Shown here in pieces: positions 14,201 to 26,200 of a DNA stretch of 64,000 nucleotides (the first letter of the stretch is position 1; every line of letters begins with the position of its first letter). The stretch spans positions 3,155,248 to 3,219,247 of the forward strand of contig VZDJ01000056.1 of NCBI GenBank assembly GCA_008694505.1, read 5' to 3'. Both the position numbers and the translations under genes were made by a program. Source of the stretch: Cyanoderma ruficeps. Lineage: Eukaryota; Chordata; Aves; Passeriformes; Timaliidae. The notes below the pieces were generated by a model that worked only from the letters and a program-made list of their open reading frames with translations, did no database searches and was not told where the DNA came from.

Positions 14201-17200
14201 TGGTAAGTCTGGGCGTGGTGGAGGCAGGTGATAGATGTGTAAGTGTATTTATCCTAGACCATACAGGGAGTTGTAAAAGCCCCGTACAGCTTCTTCTTCA
14301 GAAAAAAACTTGTTTCCTTCTTGGCTGGATTCTCTGAGTGCAGCAGGAGAACACAAACAAGTCACTGCAGATGCCCTGATAGCAGGGATTTACAGTGGTA
14401 ACAGTGACAAATCATCACCTTTGTGGTTGCCTCTTCCCCACTTGTTAGCATTTGCAGTACACTTTGTGAAGCTATAACACATCTCTCTTCAGTCTGACAA
14501 TGTAAGGCTTTTACCTCAGTAATAAATCTGATAGAGGTGGTGAATGTTGTCCTGTATTCTAGGTTTCTCAGGTCATCTCTGTTACAACATTTTTCTCTGC
14601 AGTCTCTGAGGAGACTGTTCTGCCAGATGCCTGAATTTCATCAGTCATAAGCTTCTTATTCTCATTTCTCTGTTATTTTTCAAGTTTTAAATCATATTGC
14701 ATAACATGATCTCTGAACAGGCATGACCTCAAAACTCTGTGCGTTTATGTAAGTGTCAAAACATAGCAGCAGAGGAAGACACCTGTAGGGAAATTTAAAT
14801 CCAAAGGATCTTCAAAGAGTTTATTGATTTTTTTGCTTGCTTGCTTGCTTGCTTGCTCAGATAGTCACTTCCGGGTAGAATCAGTTTCTGGCCCAGCTTA
14901 GCTTTTTCAGCATGTTTAAAGTGCAGTTTCATCTCTGATCAACTTGTACCTACTTCTCTATTTTTAAAAACAAGCATCAGCCAAAGTCCCAGTAGGAATC
15001 GTGTTCATGCTGAAGATGTTTGGCATGCATTAGGTTTAGAAAAAAACAGTCTTAGGAACTGTGCTAAAATTTGTAACACGAGAACCAAAATATAAAGGGG
15101 CAGATTGAATCTTGGATTGGTAGATTGACAAAAGGCTCTGGTGGCTGGTGTGAGAGAGACAGGGTGCAGGCTCTGAGAGCAGCATTTTCACCACAAGCTC
15201 TGCATTTTCTTGTTGAGGGCAGCTGCTTTCCCAGGTGACTTCCTCCCTTGTAAATATAGAGGAAATTGGAAAAGGATGGTTAAATGGTACCTTTCGATCT
15301 TTTGGGGGAACTGAGAGGCAAGTTGCAGTAGAAGAGGAAGCAGCTCTCACTCCTTTGGACTTTCCCACAATGACTTGGGACTGTTGAATCCAAATGAGTG
15401 GCCGTTTTGGTCGTGTGTTCCAAGGTCTTCTCAAGCCTCCCAAGGAAGCAGAGGTCCACACTGCTGCCCCTGAAACAGTTGCTCCCCCAGACTCCCAAAG
15501 CACCGTGTCATCGCTGCTTCTGTGCAGTAATTTTGCTGACAGTCCTCTTGTACCTGGGACAGCCGTGAGCTTGGCAGCTCCTGGTGTGGCCATGGGATTG
15601 TCCTGCTGCCCTGGAAGCTCCTACTGCTGCACTGCACAGATTTGTGGACCAAATTGTCTCCCTGGGGGCCTCAAGCAGTATGTCCACTTTGGGAGACTGA
15701 AGATACTGCAACAGAAAGGAAAAGGGCTGGGAGCTGGGAAAGGGATTGTAAAAGAGTGAGGTCTCCAGCACATTGTCCCTAGCAGAGCTCTCTGTAGGTA
15801 ACAACACAGCAGGTGTGTGACAAAGCGTGTTATGGCAGGGAAGCCAAGGGTAGGGGGAGTGATGTCCCCATGGGAGCACTTCAGTGATGGAGCTTTTAGT
15901 TAACTTCCCTCTAAGGGAAACCAAGTCAGAAGACTCCTCTGCAAGCTGAGCCAAATCCTCCTGTAGATGGAGTCAGGCTGGAGGACCCTGAGGCTGGACA
16001 ACAAATCCTTTATCCTCACACACTTTGCTGTGCTCAGCTGTGCCCTCACTGTGTCTGTAGCAGAGTTGGAGCAAAGGTTGCTCAGCAGTTGGTGCTTCTG
16101 GAGTAGCTCTCCCTGCACTTTGCAGCCCCTTTAACTTGTGTCCTCAACAGTTTTAGACACCATAAGCTGAACTCTTCCCTAAAGTCTTGCTAGGGAGGAT
16201 TTTGGCTTTGTAATCCCACTAGGACAGACATACTGCCCATAATTCACTGTTTCATCATGGGCAAAACTGCCCTTAACAGAGCCAAGTTGCCTTCAGGAGT
16301 CATGACACTTAAAGGAGTATTAAAATAGCTGCTGTTTCTGCATAAATAACTATTGATGTCTGAAAGTAAGAGCAGAGATCATGCAGCACTCTTATAATTA
16401 AATACTGAATATCCCTCTATTTTTTTTTCCCAGCCACGCTACTATTCTTTACAATTCAAAAATTTAAAATAGTTTTAAGAACTTTCAGGTACTGTGACAC
16501 CATAGACAATACTGGCTTCCAGCCAGCCAGCTACTGACATTGAAAGTACAGGTAAATAATTAGTCTTTAACTGAAGATATCCATCTGCTTTGTGGCAGAA
16601 TTAATTCCAGTTTAGTTCAGAGGTTTGTGAATATTTGGTTTCTGAAACCCAATGCCATTTTTATTGTGGGACGTTTATGTAGTGTCTTCATCAGTCCTGC
16701 TTTGTAAAACTAGTGCTGCCCAGGTATAATTGACCATGTAGATGCATTAACCTCTTCACGTTGAACTTCTCAGCCTGGCTGGATGTACAGTGCAGCCTGA
16801 CATTTCAGTTCATTTGAATTAATGTTTCGTGCAAATCACATGCTTGCTTGAGCAGCAATAAAAGGGGGTTAAGAAAATCAGGCTTTATATCAGGAGACTT
16901 ACCTCTTGGTATCACATGCTTCAGGTCTTATTTCTGAAGATTTTAATTTGAAGTTCAAAACCTTAAAGGCTTACACACATATTAATACATAAGGGATAAG
17001 TGTAATAGGGTAATTATGGTTGAACAAAACCTCTGATTGTCTGGTGCTGGCCAAGTGTTTATAAATATTTGGTAATCAGCAGACTTTATTTGTCCAAATC
17101 CCAAGAGAGTCCATCACATGCTAATGGCATGTAATCCTAAAGGGAGCAGCACAAAAAAGGCTAAACAAAATCTAGAGCAGCTGTCTCTGCCTTTAAGACC

Positions 17201-20200
17201 AAACTTGAGAGTTTTTTAAATTGTTTCATATCCTCCTTTTAATATTCTTCTGTATTACTTCTTCAGTGTCAATTATTCTTGTCTGTCCAACATGAAAGGC
17301 TGCTTCACCTTTCCTGGTTTGAAAGGTCCTGTCCGCATTCACTTGATTAACGAGCTGGAATATCCCCCAAGGATTGCATAACTCTCTTCATTATATTTTT
17401 GTTTATGTTGTAGAGCCAGTTACAGCTCCTGTTACATTTCCATATTGCACACACTAGAACATATTAATGTTCAAGGGTCAAGAACTCCTGTTTACAACAA
17501 ACTCAGCCCCGGCCTGTTGTCCCATTGATTATATATGAGTGATGGTTAATGACAGCATCAGACTATAAATCTGAATGAGTAACAGCTCCGTGTGTGAGTG
17601 ATGTGAAAGTAGCTAAGTGGGCTTGGCTGAATCTCAGTAACATGGGGGTTATGTAACAAAATCAGCACAGCCCAGCTCGTGCTCCTTCCTGAACTTGAAT
17701 TTACAGGGTCACAAATCCAGGTTGAGCGCTTCTGCAAAAATATGTAGGACTAGAAGTCATAAAACAGTTGTAATGCTGAAGCTCCCTTGGTAATTCTGAG
17801 GAAGTATTCCTTGAGGAAGTCAGTCTTTGTGAGATGGGATAAACAAGAAAAGCATAGAAAAACAAGATGTCTGGCTCTCAGTAGCCCACTGGGGTGTCCT
17901 CCAAAAAATCTTGAAAGAATTGCTGGGGCAAAGTCTAGGAGAGATGGCCAGTTGCTTTTAGTTCCACAGTAAAAAGCAAAGAAGTCTTAGCTGAATGCAT
18001 TAATGAAGCTCCCTATTCCAAAAGGCATTTGCAGTTAATTATTCACGGTTTCCCGAGAGCCAGCTCTAAAGATTGCCTTTTTAATATGAACTTCCCCTTT
18101 GACTGGAAAATTGCCATTTATTTTTTAAAAAGGCACAGAAGCTTGCAGCTGAACTTTGTCATCTTATAAATGTATTTTCTTCTTTTGTATATGCACAGCA
18201 GGTTTTTCCTTTGTTTCTTTAGGCTCAGGTGAAGCAGGACTGCAACTTTATGCCAAATATTCATTACTGAGGAGTTTCTCATAACTATTGAATAGCTGTG
18301 CTGATTAGAGCAGACTTACCCTGTCTGGTGCCATTAGTCCTTTTCCATAACAAAATACACACACGTTCAGAGAGAATAAAGCATTTGGTGTGAGAACACG
18401 GTCACACAGGTAATCCAAGTGAGTTTGGCAAACAGAGACGAAAAACAGATGGGCAAGGGTTTGAGTCCTATTAAACTGGTCAATCCAGGGCTTTTTCCAA
18501 AAACTAATTGCAGATTTTCCATCAGTGACTTCATTCACTATTATTTCCATGGTAGTAGCAAAAAAAAAAAAATTTCATTATTTCAGGGGAAAACCAAACC
18601 ACCATGGTCTGTCTTGTACTGGATCCCCATACAAAGCTGTGCATGCCACACAGGTGGGCCTGACCCAGTGCAGCACCCAGACTGCTCTGGGCTCTGCTCT
18701 CCATGACTCTGGTGAATAAAAGTGCCTGATTCTTATACCTGAGGGAAAGTAAAATTTAACTAATAATTAATAAAAATTTGTTAGGTAGCAACTTCACTTC
18801 TTGCAAGGCATTTCTGTTGTAATTGAAGTCAAAACTTTTCCTTGACTAAAAAAAACCTTGTAGAAACTCTTCAGAGTTTTCTGGGTTTGTTTGCAGAGGA
18901 ATTTTAGCTCAGTGAACAGTAAGAAACAGTTTGTTCTTTTACATATTTGACAAATGGAGTGCTGAGCATGACAAGGCCTGCACAGTGTGAGAGGACAATG
19001 TATGTTGCATGAAATTATTTGAAAAAGAGTCTAAATTAAGTATTTCATGGTAAACCATTGGAATTTTGAAAAGAGAGGAGCCTTAATGAATATTACCCCT
19101 CTGAATCAGAGTCTTTTAATGGTCAGATGTTGGTCCCTTAAAACACAGCTCAGGAATTACTTTTAATTTATTAACCCAAGTAAGGGAATAAAGTTTCCCG
19201 AATAATCTGGTGTTGGCTAAATGAGACGCCAGCGTTGGGGGTGCTTGAGGGCAGGCAGCAGCACCCAGGCAGTGTTTGTTTGGGGGGCCCCAAGGAGAGA
19301 ACAGATAATGGCTCCAGCCTTCACCCTGCAAAGCTGCATGGCCTGACACTTCCCTGCAGTGCATGTTCCCTTTCCTCCTCGTGGCAGCTTTGCTAATGAA
19401 CTGAAAAGGAGCAGAAGCATGTGGATGCACATCAGCTGCAAGTGTCCATGATGAAGACATGGTGTGTACTGCTGCCTGGCAGTTTCACTGGAGCAAGTTG
19501 GTCTTCTATTTTCAAGAAAGCTAATACTTTTTTATCTCATATTGGGGTGGTCATAGGGTGCTACAAAGAGCTTAAATTTTTTAAATGTTGTGCAGTATAT
19601 TGAATTAAGGAGTCCCACAGACAAAGGGGAGATGTAGGGTTGCAAAGCACAGCTTTGGCCACTGATTTAGAAAGGGTTTTGAGAGCAGAGATCTGTCTGT
19701 GCATCAACTGCCCTGCACACCATCATGTATTCTCAGCCATCACAACCAGAGTCTGCATCAACTGAGCTTTTGCATCTCTCTCTGGTTTTGTTTCCTTTCA
19801 AATATTCAGGCGCAATGTGCTGAGCTTGTCCTCAGGAATTGAAGACATTGGTATTATCAAGTGGGATCTAGCACTGTGTCTCCTCCTTGTCTGGGTGATA
19901 TGTTTCTTCTGCATTTGGAAAGGAGTCAAATCCACTGGGAAGGTAAGTGCGCTTTTACCTATTGTAGAATCATTGCAGTTAGAGATGTTAGGAATACTAA
20001 ATAATGCTGTTCTTGAAGATATTCACAATTTCCTGGAAAAACTATTTTTCCATTGAGTAAGAGAAGAATTCATATTCAGCTGACTTTTGAAAGTCATTAC
20101 CAATGTCCAAAATGCCTGTGAGTCAAGTAGCCATTACTGGAAGGGCATCAAAAAGCAGATACAAGCAGAGATTGAGCCTCACTTCGTCTCTCAGAGGACA

Positions 20201-23200
20201 AATATCCCACTGATATCACGAGTGCAGAAGGTCTCAGACTTGTGATGGGTGGTGCTCTGCACTGTGTGTCTGTGTTCTCACTGCAGTCAAGTTCACTCCA
20301 GTGCGGCAGGATGGATGTTAACATAGCTGTGCTAGGGGTGTTGTGGATGCACAGCATTTTTGAACTGCCGCTCCCTTATGGAAGAGCTCTGTGTAGACAC
20401 ACAAGACTAAACTTAGGTGCTCGTTCAGGAGCATTGTCACTAACAAAGATCCTGCATATCTTGTGGCTTTGGTCCTATCACATGCTCTTCAGAGTCTTGT
20501 TTTCCCATAAAGGATAACAGTTCCATCACTCCTGAACATCCATCCTGCTCCACTGCAAGTCTTGGTAAGTCACTTGGTGTGAACTATTCCCCTTTGCATT
20601 CAGTAGTGGTTTTATACCTATTTTCATAAGTTTTGAAGCCACTGTGTTTGTTTAATTCTTAGCTTTCAAACTTGTTGCTTGAGGCTTCAGATAAGTCTGA
20701 CAGAAGAGGAGGGATCTCAAGGTACTAAGTTCCCTACATTTCTTCTCAGCTAGGTGGAAGGAAATGACCCCATTAGTGCCCTTCTGAAGAAAAAGGCCAC
20801 AGTGTGAACTCATCTTTTATAAGTCCCCAGAGAAGTCAGGGGGAGAAATTCCAAGTGTCTCAACTGCAGAGAGACCATCATTTAGCAGTTTTAGCTTGTT
20901 GCACACTGCAGAATCAACCAGGAGACAAAACTTTGTAGGAAGCCAGACCTCATGAGTTCCCCTGTTGACTAAACCACTTGCTTTACTGCAGTTTCTGCCT
21001 TGCTTTCTGTGATTTTTGTCAATGAGCCTCATTAAAAAGCTGTTGCCTTACCCTGGATTCCCACCACCTTTCTCCCAAAGAACAGCTTCCACACCTCTAA
21101 AGCACAAATTGACAAAAATGTTTGTTTCTCTGTTCCCTCTGACTGATGTGACTCAGTGAGGAGATTGTACAAGTTTTATAGTAAAGGTGGATGCAGTAAA
21201 TCTCCTGCAGCAGACGGGTCAAAGTGAACATTTCTGCAGCACCTTTGGCAACCCTGGTGTCTGCTCAGTAAAGGCTCCAGTAGCACAGAGAGGCATTCCA
21301 AGCTCCCTGTGGTACTATTTCCACCCCCTATGAAGATAAAAGGTTGAAAACAGGCCTGTTAAAATCAGTTATCTAAAAATCTGTATTCTCTGGAAATCCA
21401 GCAGAATGGTCTCGTGTCTGAAACAGGGCGGTTGGTAGGAATTCCCTCGCCGCTCTCCGCGGCGTCGGAGCTCGTGCGGGTGTGCAGCCAAAGACCAACA
21501 AAACCATTGCACAGTCTCCGGTCGACTCCATTAGCTTGGGGGTCAAACAAAAGTAAACTGTAAACTCTAATGGAGGACTTGAATTATTTGAGAAGTCTAG
21601 TTTACTTTAGTAGTGGGTTGTTTATAGCACTTCCCTGCTTTCCAGTGTGGTAATGGCCCTTCGGAGAGCAGGGTGGGGGTGGGGAGGAGATGTAGTTTTA
21701 AAATCTTTTAGTAAAGCATTGGACAAATAACTATGAAATCACGATGAAAAATATTAGTTACGCTTAAGCTTTAGATAATGTGCTTGTTCTTAGAAATTCC
21801 TGCACTATTGTGAGAGAATCTCTACGTGCAGTGCAAAGACCTCTCTGTGAGTTTTTGTTCACTCAGTTCCTGCAAATATGTCAAAGGTTTTTTTTGTAAG
21901 AAAACTTTGATTTTTTCATAGTCATGGCTTATTTAAAAAAAAATAAGAAGGTTCAGAAATCCTCCTTCTTTCCTGGTTTTGGTGAAACTAGACTAACGTG
22001 CCATACATGTTATTTGTGGAAGATATACAGAAAATTCAAAGAAAGAATTAAAAAGGGCATGTATGAAAAAATTTCCTTTCATTCTATGCAACAACCCAGC
22101 TCTGTGAATTATTATGGCAATGCAGGCTTTGAGTTCTCCTCATTATTCTCAGAGGACACACTTATGAAGAAAAACTGAGCATCCTGGGAGCCTTGCAGTA
22201 GTTAAGCAAATTCTGGAAAGCAAAAATACTTTTTAACTCACGGCAGCAAACTGTAATTACCTGGGGGAATCATCTGACTCCAAGAAAAATGCCCTTTCTT
22301 GGACAGTAGTGACCATAGCACAGCAGTTATATAAAAAATGAGAGAAAGCACTGATGAGCAAAGAAAGCAAAACGTTAGAGGTCAAAAAGTGTGGGTCTAA
22401 AGATAGAACTGTCCAAATGCAAGCTCAATTAACCCTCGTGCTAGAGATGAAAGCAAAGGGCTCTTTCATCAAATGAATGAGGAGATAACAAGAAGAAATA
22501 GGCTGTTATTCAAAGAAAGTGGGAATAGAGGTTAAAGATAATGAAGACATATTTTCAAACTGGATGAATAGAGCCTTAGTTTCCAGTAATGATGTTGCTG
22601 AATAGGCAGCAAGGGCAAGAATGAAGTTATAGGACTGGAAATTAGCACTGTTGAGGTTGATGTGAACCTGAAGGGCTTGATGTGTTCAGGGAGGTGGGAA
22701 GGGAGACATGGGAGCACACACTAAATTACCTTCATCTCTGAACACAGTCCCTGGGGAAGTCGACTGTTGGAGCAGTAGTGGGGCTGCACAGCAAGGTCAG
22801 AAGTAGCAGCAGAGCTTGTGAAACAGTTTGCAGTTTCTAAGTTTTAAAGTTCCAATAAAGAATGAGGTAATAATATTTCAGGAGCCCTCAGTGAGGAAAC
22901 CTTTTCACTTCCCTGGCAGAGGTGAACTTGTCATGTGAGGAGGACAAATGCAAAGGCAGAATTTGAACAAAAGCCATGAATTGTGTAAAATCATGTCTGA
23001 GTGATGTGACCAGTGACTGGGCCCTCTGGAGGGATTCATGCATTGCCTTCAGGCCTAAGGCAATAAGGTGTTAAAGGCTATTAAACTAAAAGCAGAAACT
23101 CAGGTTGGAAACGTTTTAGGTATGAGGGGACTTTGTGTTCCTGTTGTTAGACTTCTCTTGGTTCTGGAGCTTTGGCTGCCACAGACTAAACATTCCTTTT

Positions 23201-26200
23201 TTTCTTTTATTTCCAGGTAGTGTACATCACTGCCACATTCCCATTCATCATGCTCCTTGTTCTACTCATCCGTGGCGTGACCCTGCCTGGAGCTGCAGAA
23301 GGCATCAAGTTTTATCTCTACCCTGATATCTCACGGTTAGCTGACCCACAGGTACAGAACCAGGAGTGGGGAGTGGGATGATTTCCTGTGCAAAGGGGGA
23401 TGGTGGAGGGTGATGGTGCTGATGTAATGGCAATCAGGTTTTTTTCCACAGTCTTTAGAGGTCCAAATATAGCATGAACTTTAATGCTGGGTTATATTTT
23501 CCACAGATCGGCTTGAGAAGGTCACTGTTAAACGTGTTAATGCATCTTTCCATGTGTATGTTTGTGTGTGTATGCGTGCGTATTTTTTTTGTGTCAAAGG
23601 ACTCTGAGGCTGTAGACTCTGTCCCGTTATAGAATCTCAGCTTTCTTGTTGGTAAGGTAAGGGGGATGCATTTTTTTAATGAGGATAGTCTTTAGTTTCA
23701 AAGGAGAGACACGTGAGCTTCACAGATGGAACAACAAGCGACAACTGTGAGTACCAGTGTCACTTATCTCCCACTGCTCAATAGGAGGAGATTGGGAGAG
23801 AAGTGAATGAAATTATAGAAGAATGAAAAGCCATGCAAATGTGGAGAAAATGCTTTCTGAGGCACAGGAACTACTGTTTGCTTAGCCCTGGCTAGTGGGA
23901 GCCAGGCTTACTTTTTCTGTATAGATACAAATTCTGTCTGTGCTCACAGAGTGCAAGTATGGGACACTTGAGCAGATCAACATTGTTTCAGCCAACAGTG
24001 TTCATGTAAGAAATGAAAAAAAAAAGAGAACATTTCCCCATGAAAAAAAAAAACAAGGGACCTTTGAAAATAATAAAATGTTGGTCAGAGTGATAAGAAA
24101 AAACATCTGTCTTTGCTGTTTCTTTCTAATGTGTATTTGGTTAAAATAAAACTCAATGGTCACTAAAGAACTAAAGTAGGAAAAGGGTAATTGATGGAAA
24201 TATCATGAAAATCTGGTTCATTGTCTAATCTTGTCCTCTTTTACAAGACACCCTTTTCGCAGGAGACATTATATTTTATGATATAATCTTCTTTTATGGG
24301 ACTCTATCATTTTTATGATCTACTGTTAGTCCTAACCAGAGTCAGCAGATACTGTAGGAGAGGATCATGTGAGCTGGCCGGCTCCCGCCCACGGTCTAGC
24401 AAAAGCATCACTCTGAGGAGACAGTAGTCAGCAAGGTGCTGGGAAGTGATGGTGGGAGGGAGGAGGTAATGGTCCTCAGTCTACTTTCTCACTTACTCAA
24501 ACTCCTTGGTGGTTTCCACTGGTGTAAGCAGACTTGAATTTGCAGAAAGAAGAGAACAGATGGGATTCAGAGGATGTGTTTTGATAGCTTGCTGTGTATT
24601 TACTAGCCAAGAAGTTCATAGTGTACGCTTATTTCACTCTGTATGTTTGTCTTTTTTTAATGTAATCAGGACAAAGAATCATGAGACCAAGATCAGATAT
24701 ATATCTTATCAAGTGCATTGTATTTTGCTTGTTTTCCCCTCATCCCTATGACTTTTTATCTCACATTTGAACAGGTACAAAAACAACCAGAAAGTTAGAA
24801 AAATAAACAAACCAAATACACAAACCTGTTTCTCAAGCTTTTCACATCCTCAGTTTAAGGCATCTATCAGCTGACTCTAACTGAAATGAGTTACAAGAGA
24901 AATGAGCAATGTTATAAATACTTCTGCATTTCCTATTGCACTGAAACACATTTATTGTTGCGCCAACAGGAGGGATCAGCTGAATGACTAAGAAACTAGA
25001 AACACTGAACATCTCTGGGGAGGGGAAACAGAAACTATTGTAGAGATTATGTTCTTCTGGGTTCTGATGCTAACAATTTTCTTTTCCTTGTGAAAGCCAA
25101 ACTTGCAAATGTGTTGCTCTCTTTCTCTGTCTCCCTGGTCCTTTAGCTCTCACCCTCAATGGAAACAATTATTTTGTTGATTTTGCTTAGTTTGAACTGT
25201 GTGTTTATGTTGATTGTTGTGACGCAACAACGCTGGTAATAACAGTATTTCTATCTTTGCCTTTAGGTCTGGATAGATGCAGGGACACAAATCTTCTTCT
25301 CATATGCAATCTGCTTAGGAGCAATGACTTCCCTGGGGAGCTACAACAAGTACAAATACAACTGCTATAGGCAAGTTTCCATCCAAGGGGGTTTAGTGTT
25401 TTAGCTAAATAATGTAAATAAAGTAGGGACAATGGGTTAATTTTTTTTTAATTAACTTGCTCCATGACATATGTGTGACTTAGGGACTGTTTGCTGCTGG
25501 GATGCCTGAACAGTGGTACCAGTTTTGTGTCTGGCTTCGCAATTTTTTCCGTCCTGGGCTTCATGGCACAAGAGCAAGGGGTGAACATTGCTGATGTGGC
25601 AGAGTCAGGTACGATGGTGTTGGTGGCAGTGGTGGTGGGCACTGCCGCCCAGCGTGTGAGCAAAGTTCTGCAGACCCAATCAGCTAACATCTAAGTGATA
25701 AAACAGAACAAGATTTCCCATAATTGCTAGAAAAAAATGAGCACGTTGTTGATTTGAGCTTTAATCTAGAGCAGTGAGGGTTAGCTGGGGTTGTACTGTC
25801 TACTCTGTCTTGATTAACAGGACAGCAAACACATTTCCTAGAGAGTGCTAATCAAGTTGAGTTGAGATTAGAGATAACTACACCATTATCCAGGGTCCAG
25901 AATGTCATTGATTCAAGAATTTATTCCATCCTTCTTTTCAGACTACCTTTATTTTCATTCACATGCAAATTGCCAGTGTTTATGTATTTTTCACAGCTTA
26001 GTGTTGGCTTGCTCACAGCACTAGAATAGGATTAGTACCTTGGCCTTTTGAAGGGACACACATGCACATACATTCCCAAATCTCACTGAAAGGCAAGAGA
26101 AGTTGGAGAACTCCATCTCTAGGATTTTGTGGACCATTTCACCCGCAGGAACTCTAGGTGTTGCAATCCTGCATTTGTGCTCTGTAGCTTCAGTGTGAGG

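Noticed and set aside
15036..15593. 185-codon antisense open frame inside a TauT intron
   Set aside because: No domain or family similarity, no splice or promoter context, and overlapping frames of similar length on both strands.
19962..19990. TAGAATCATTGCAGTTAGA resembling a CR1 tail motif
   Set aside because: Too short and lacking the repeated tail unit.
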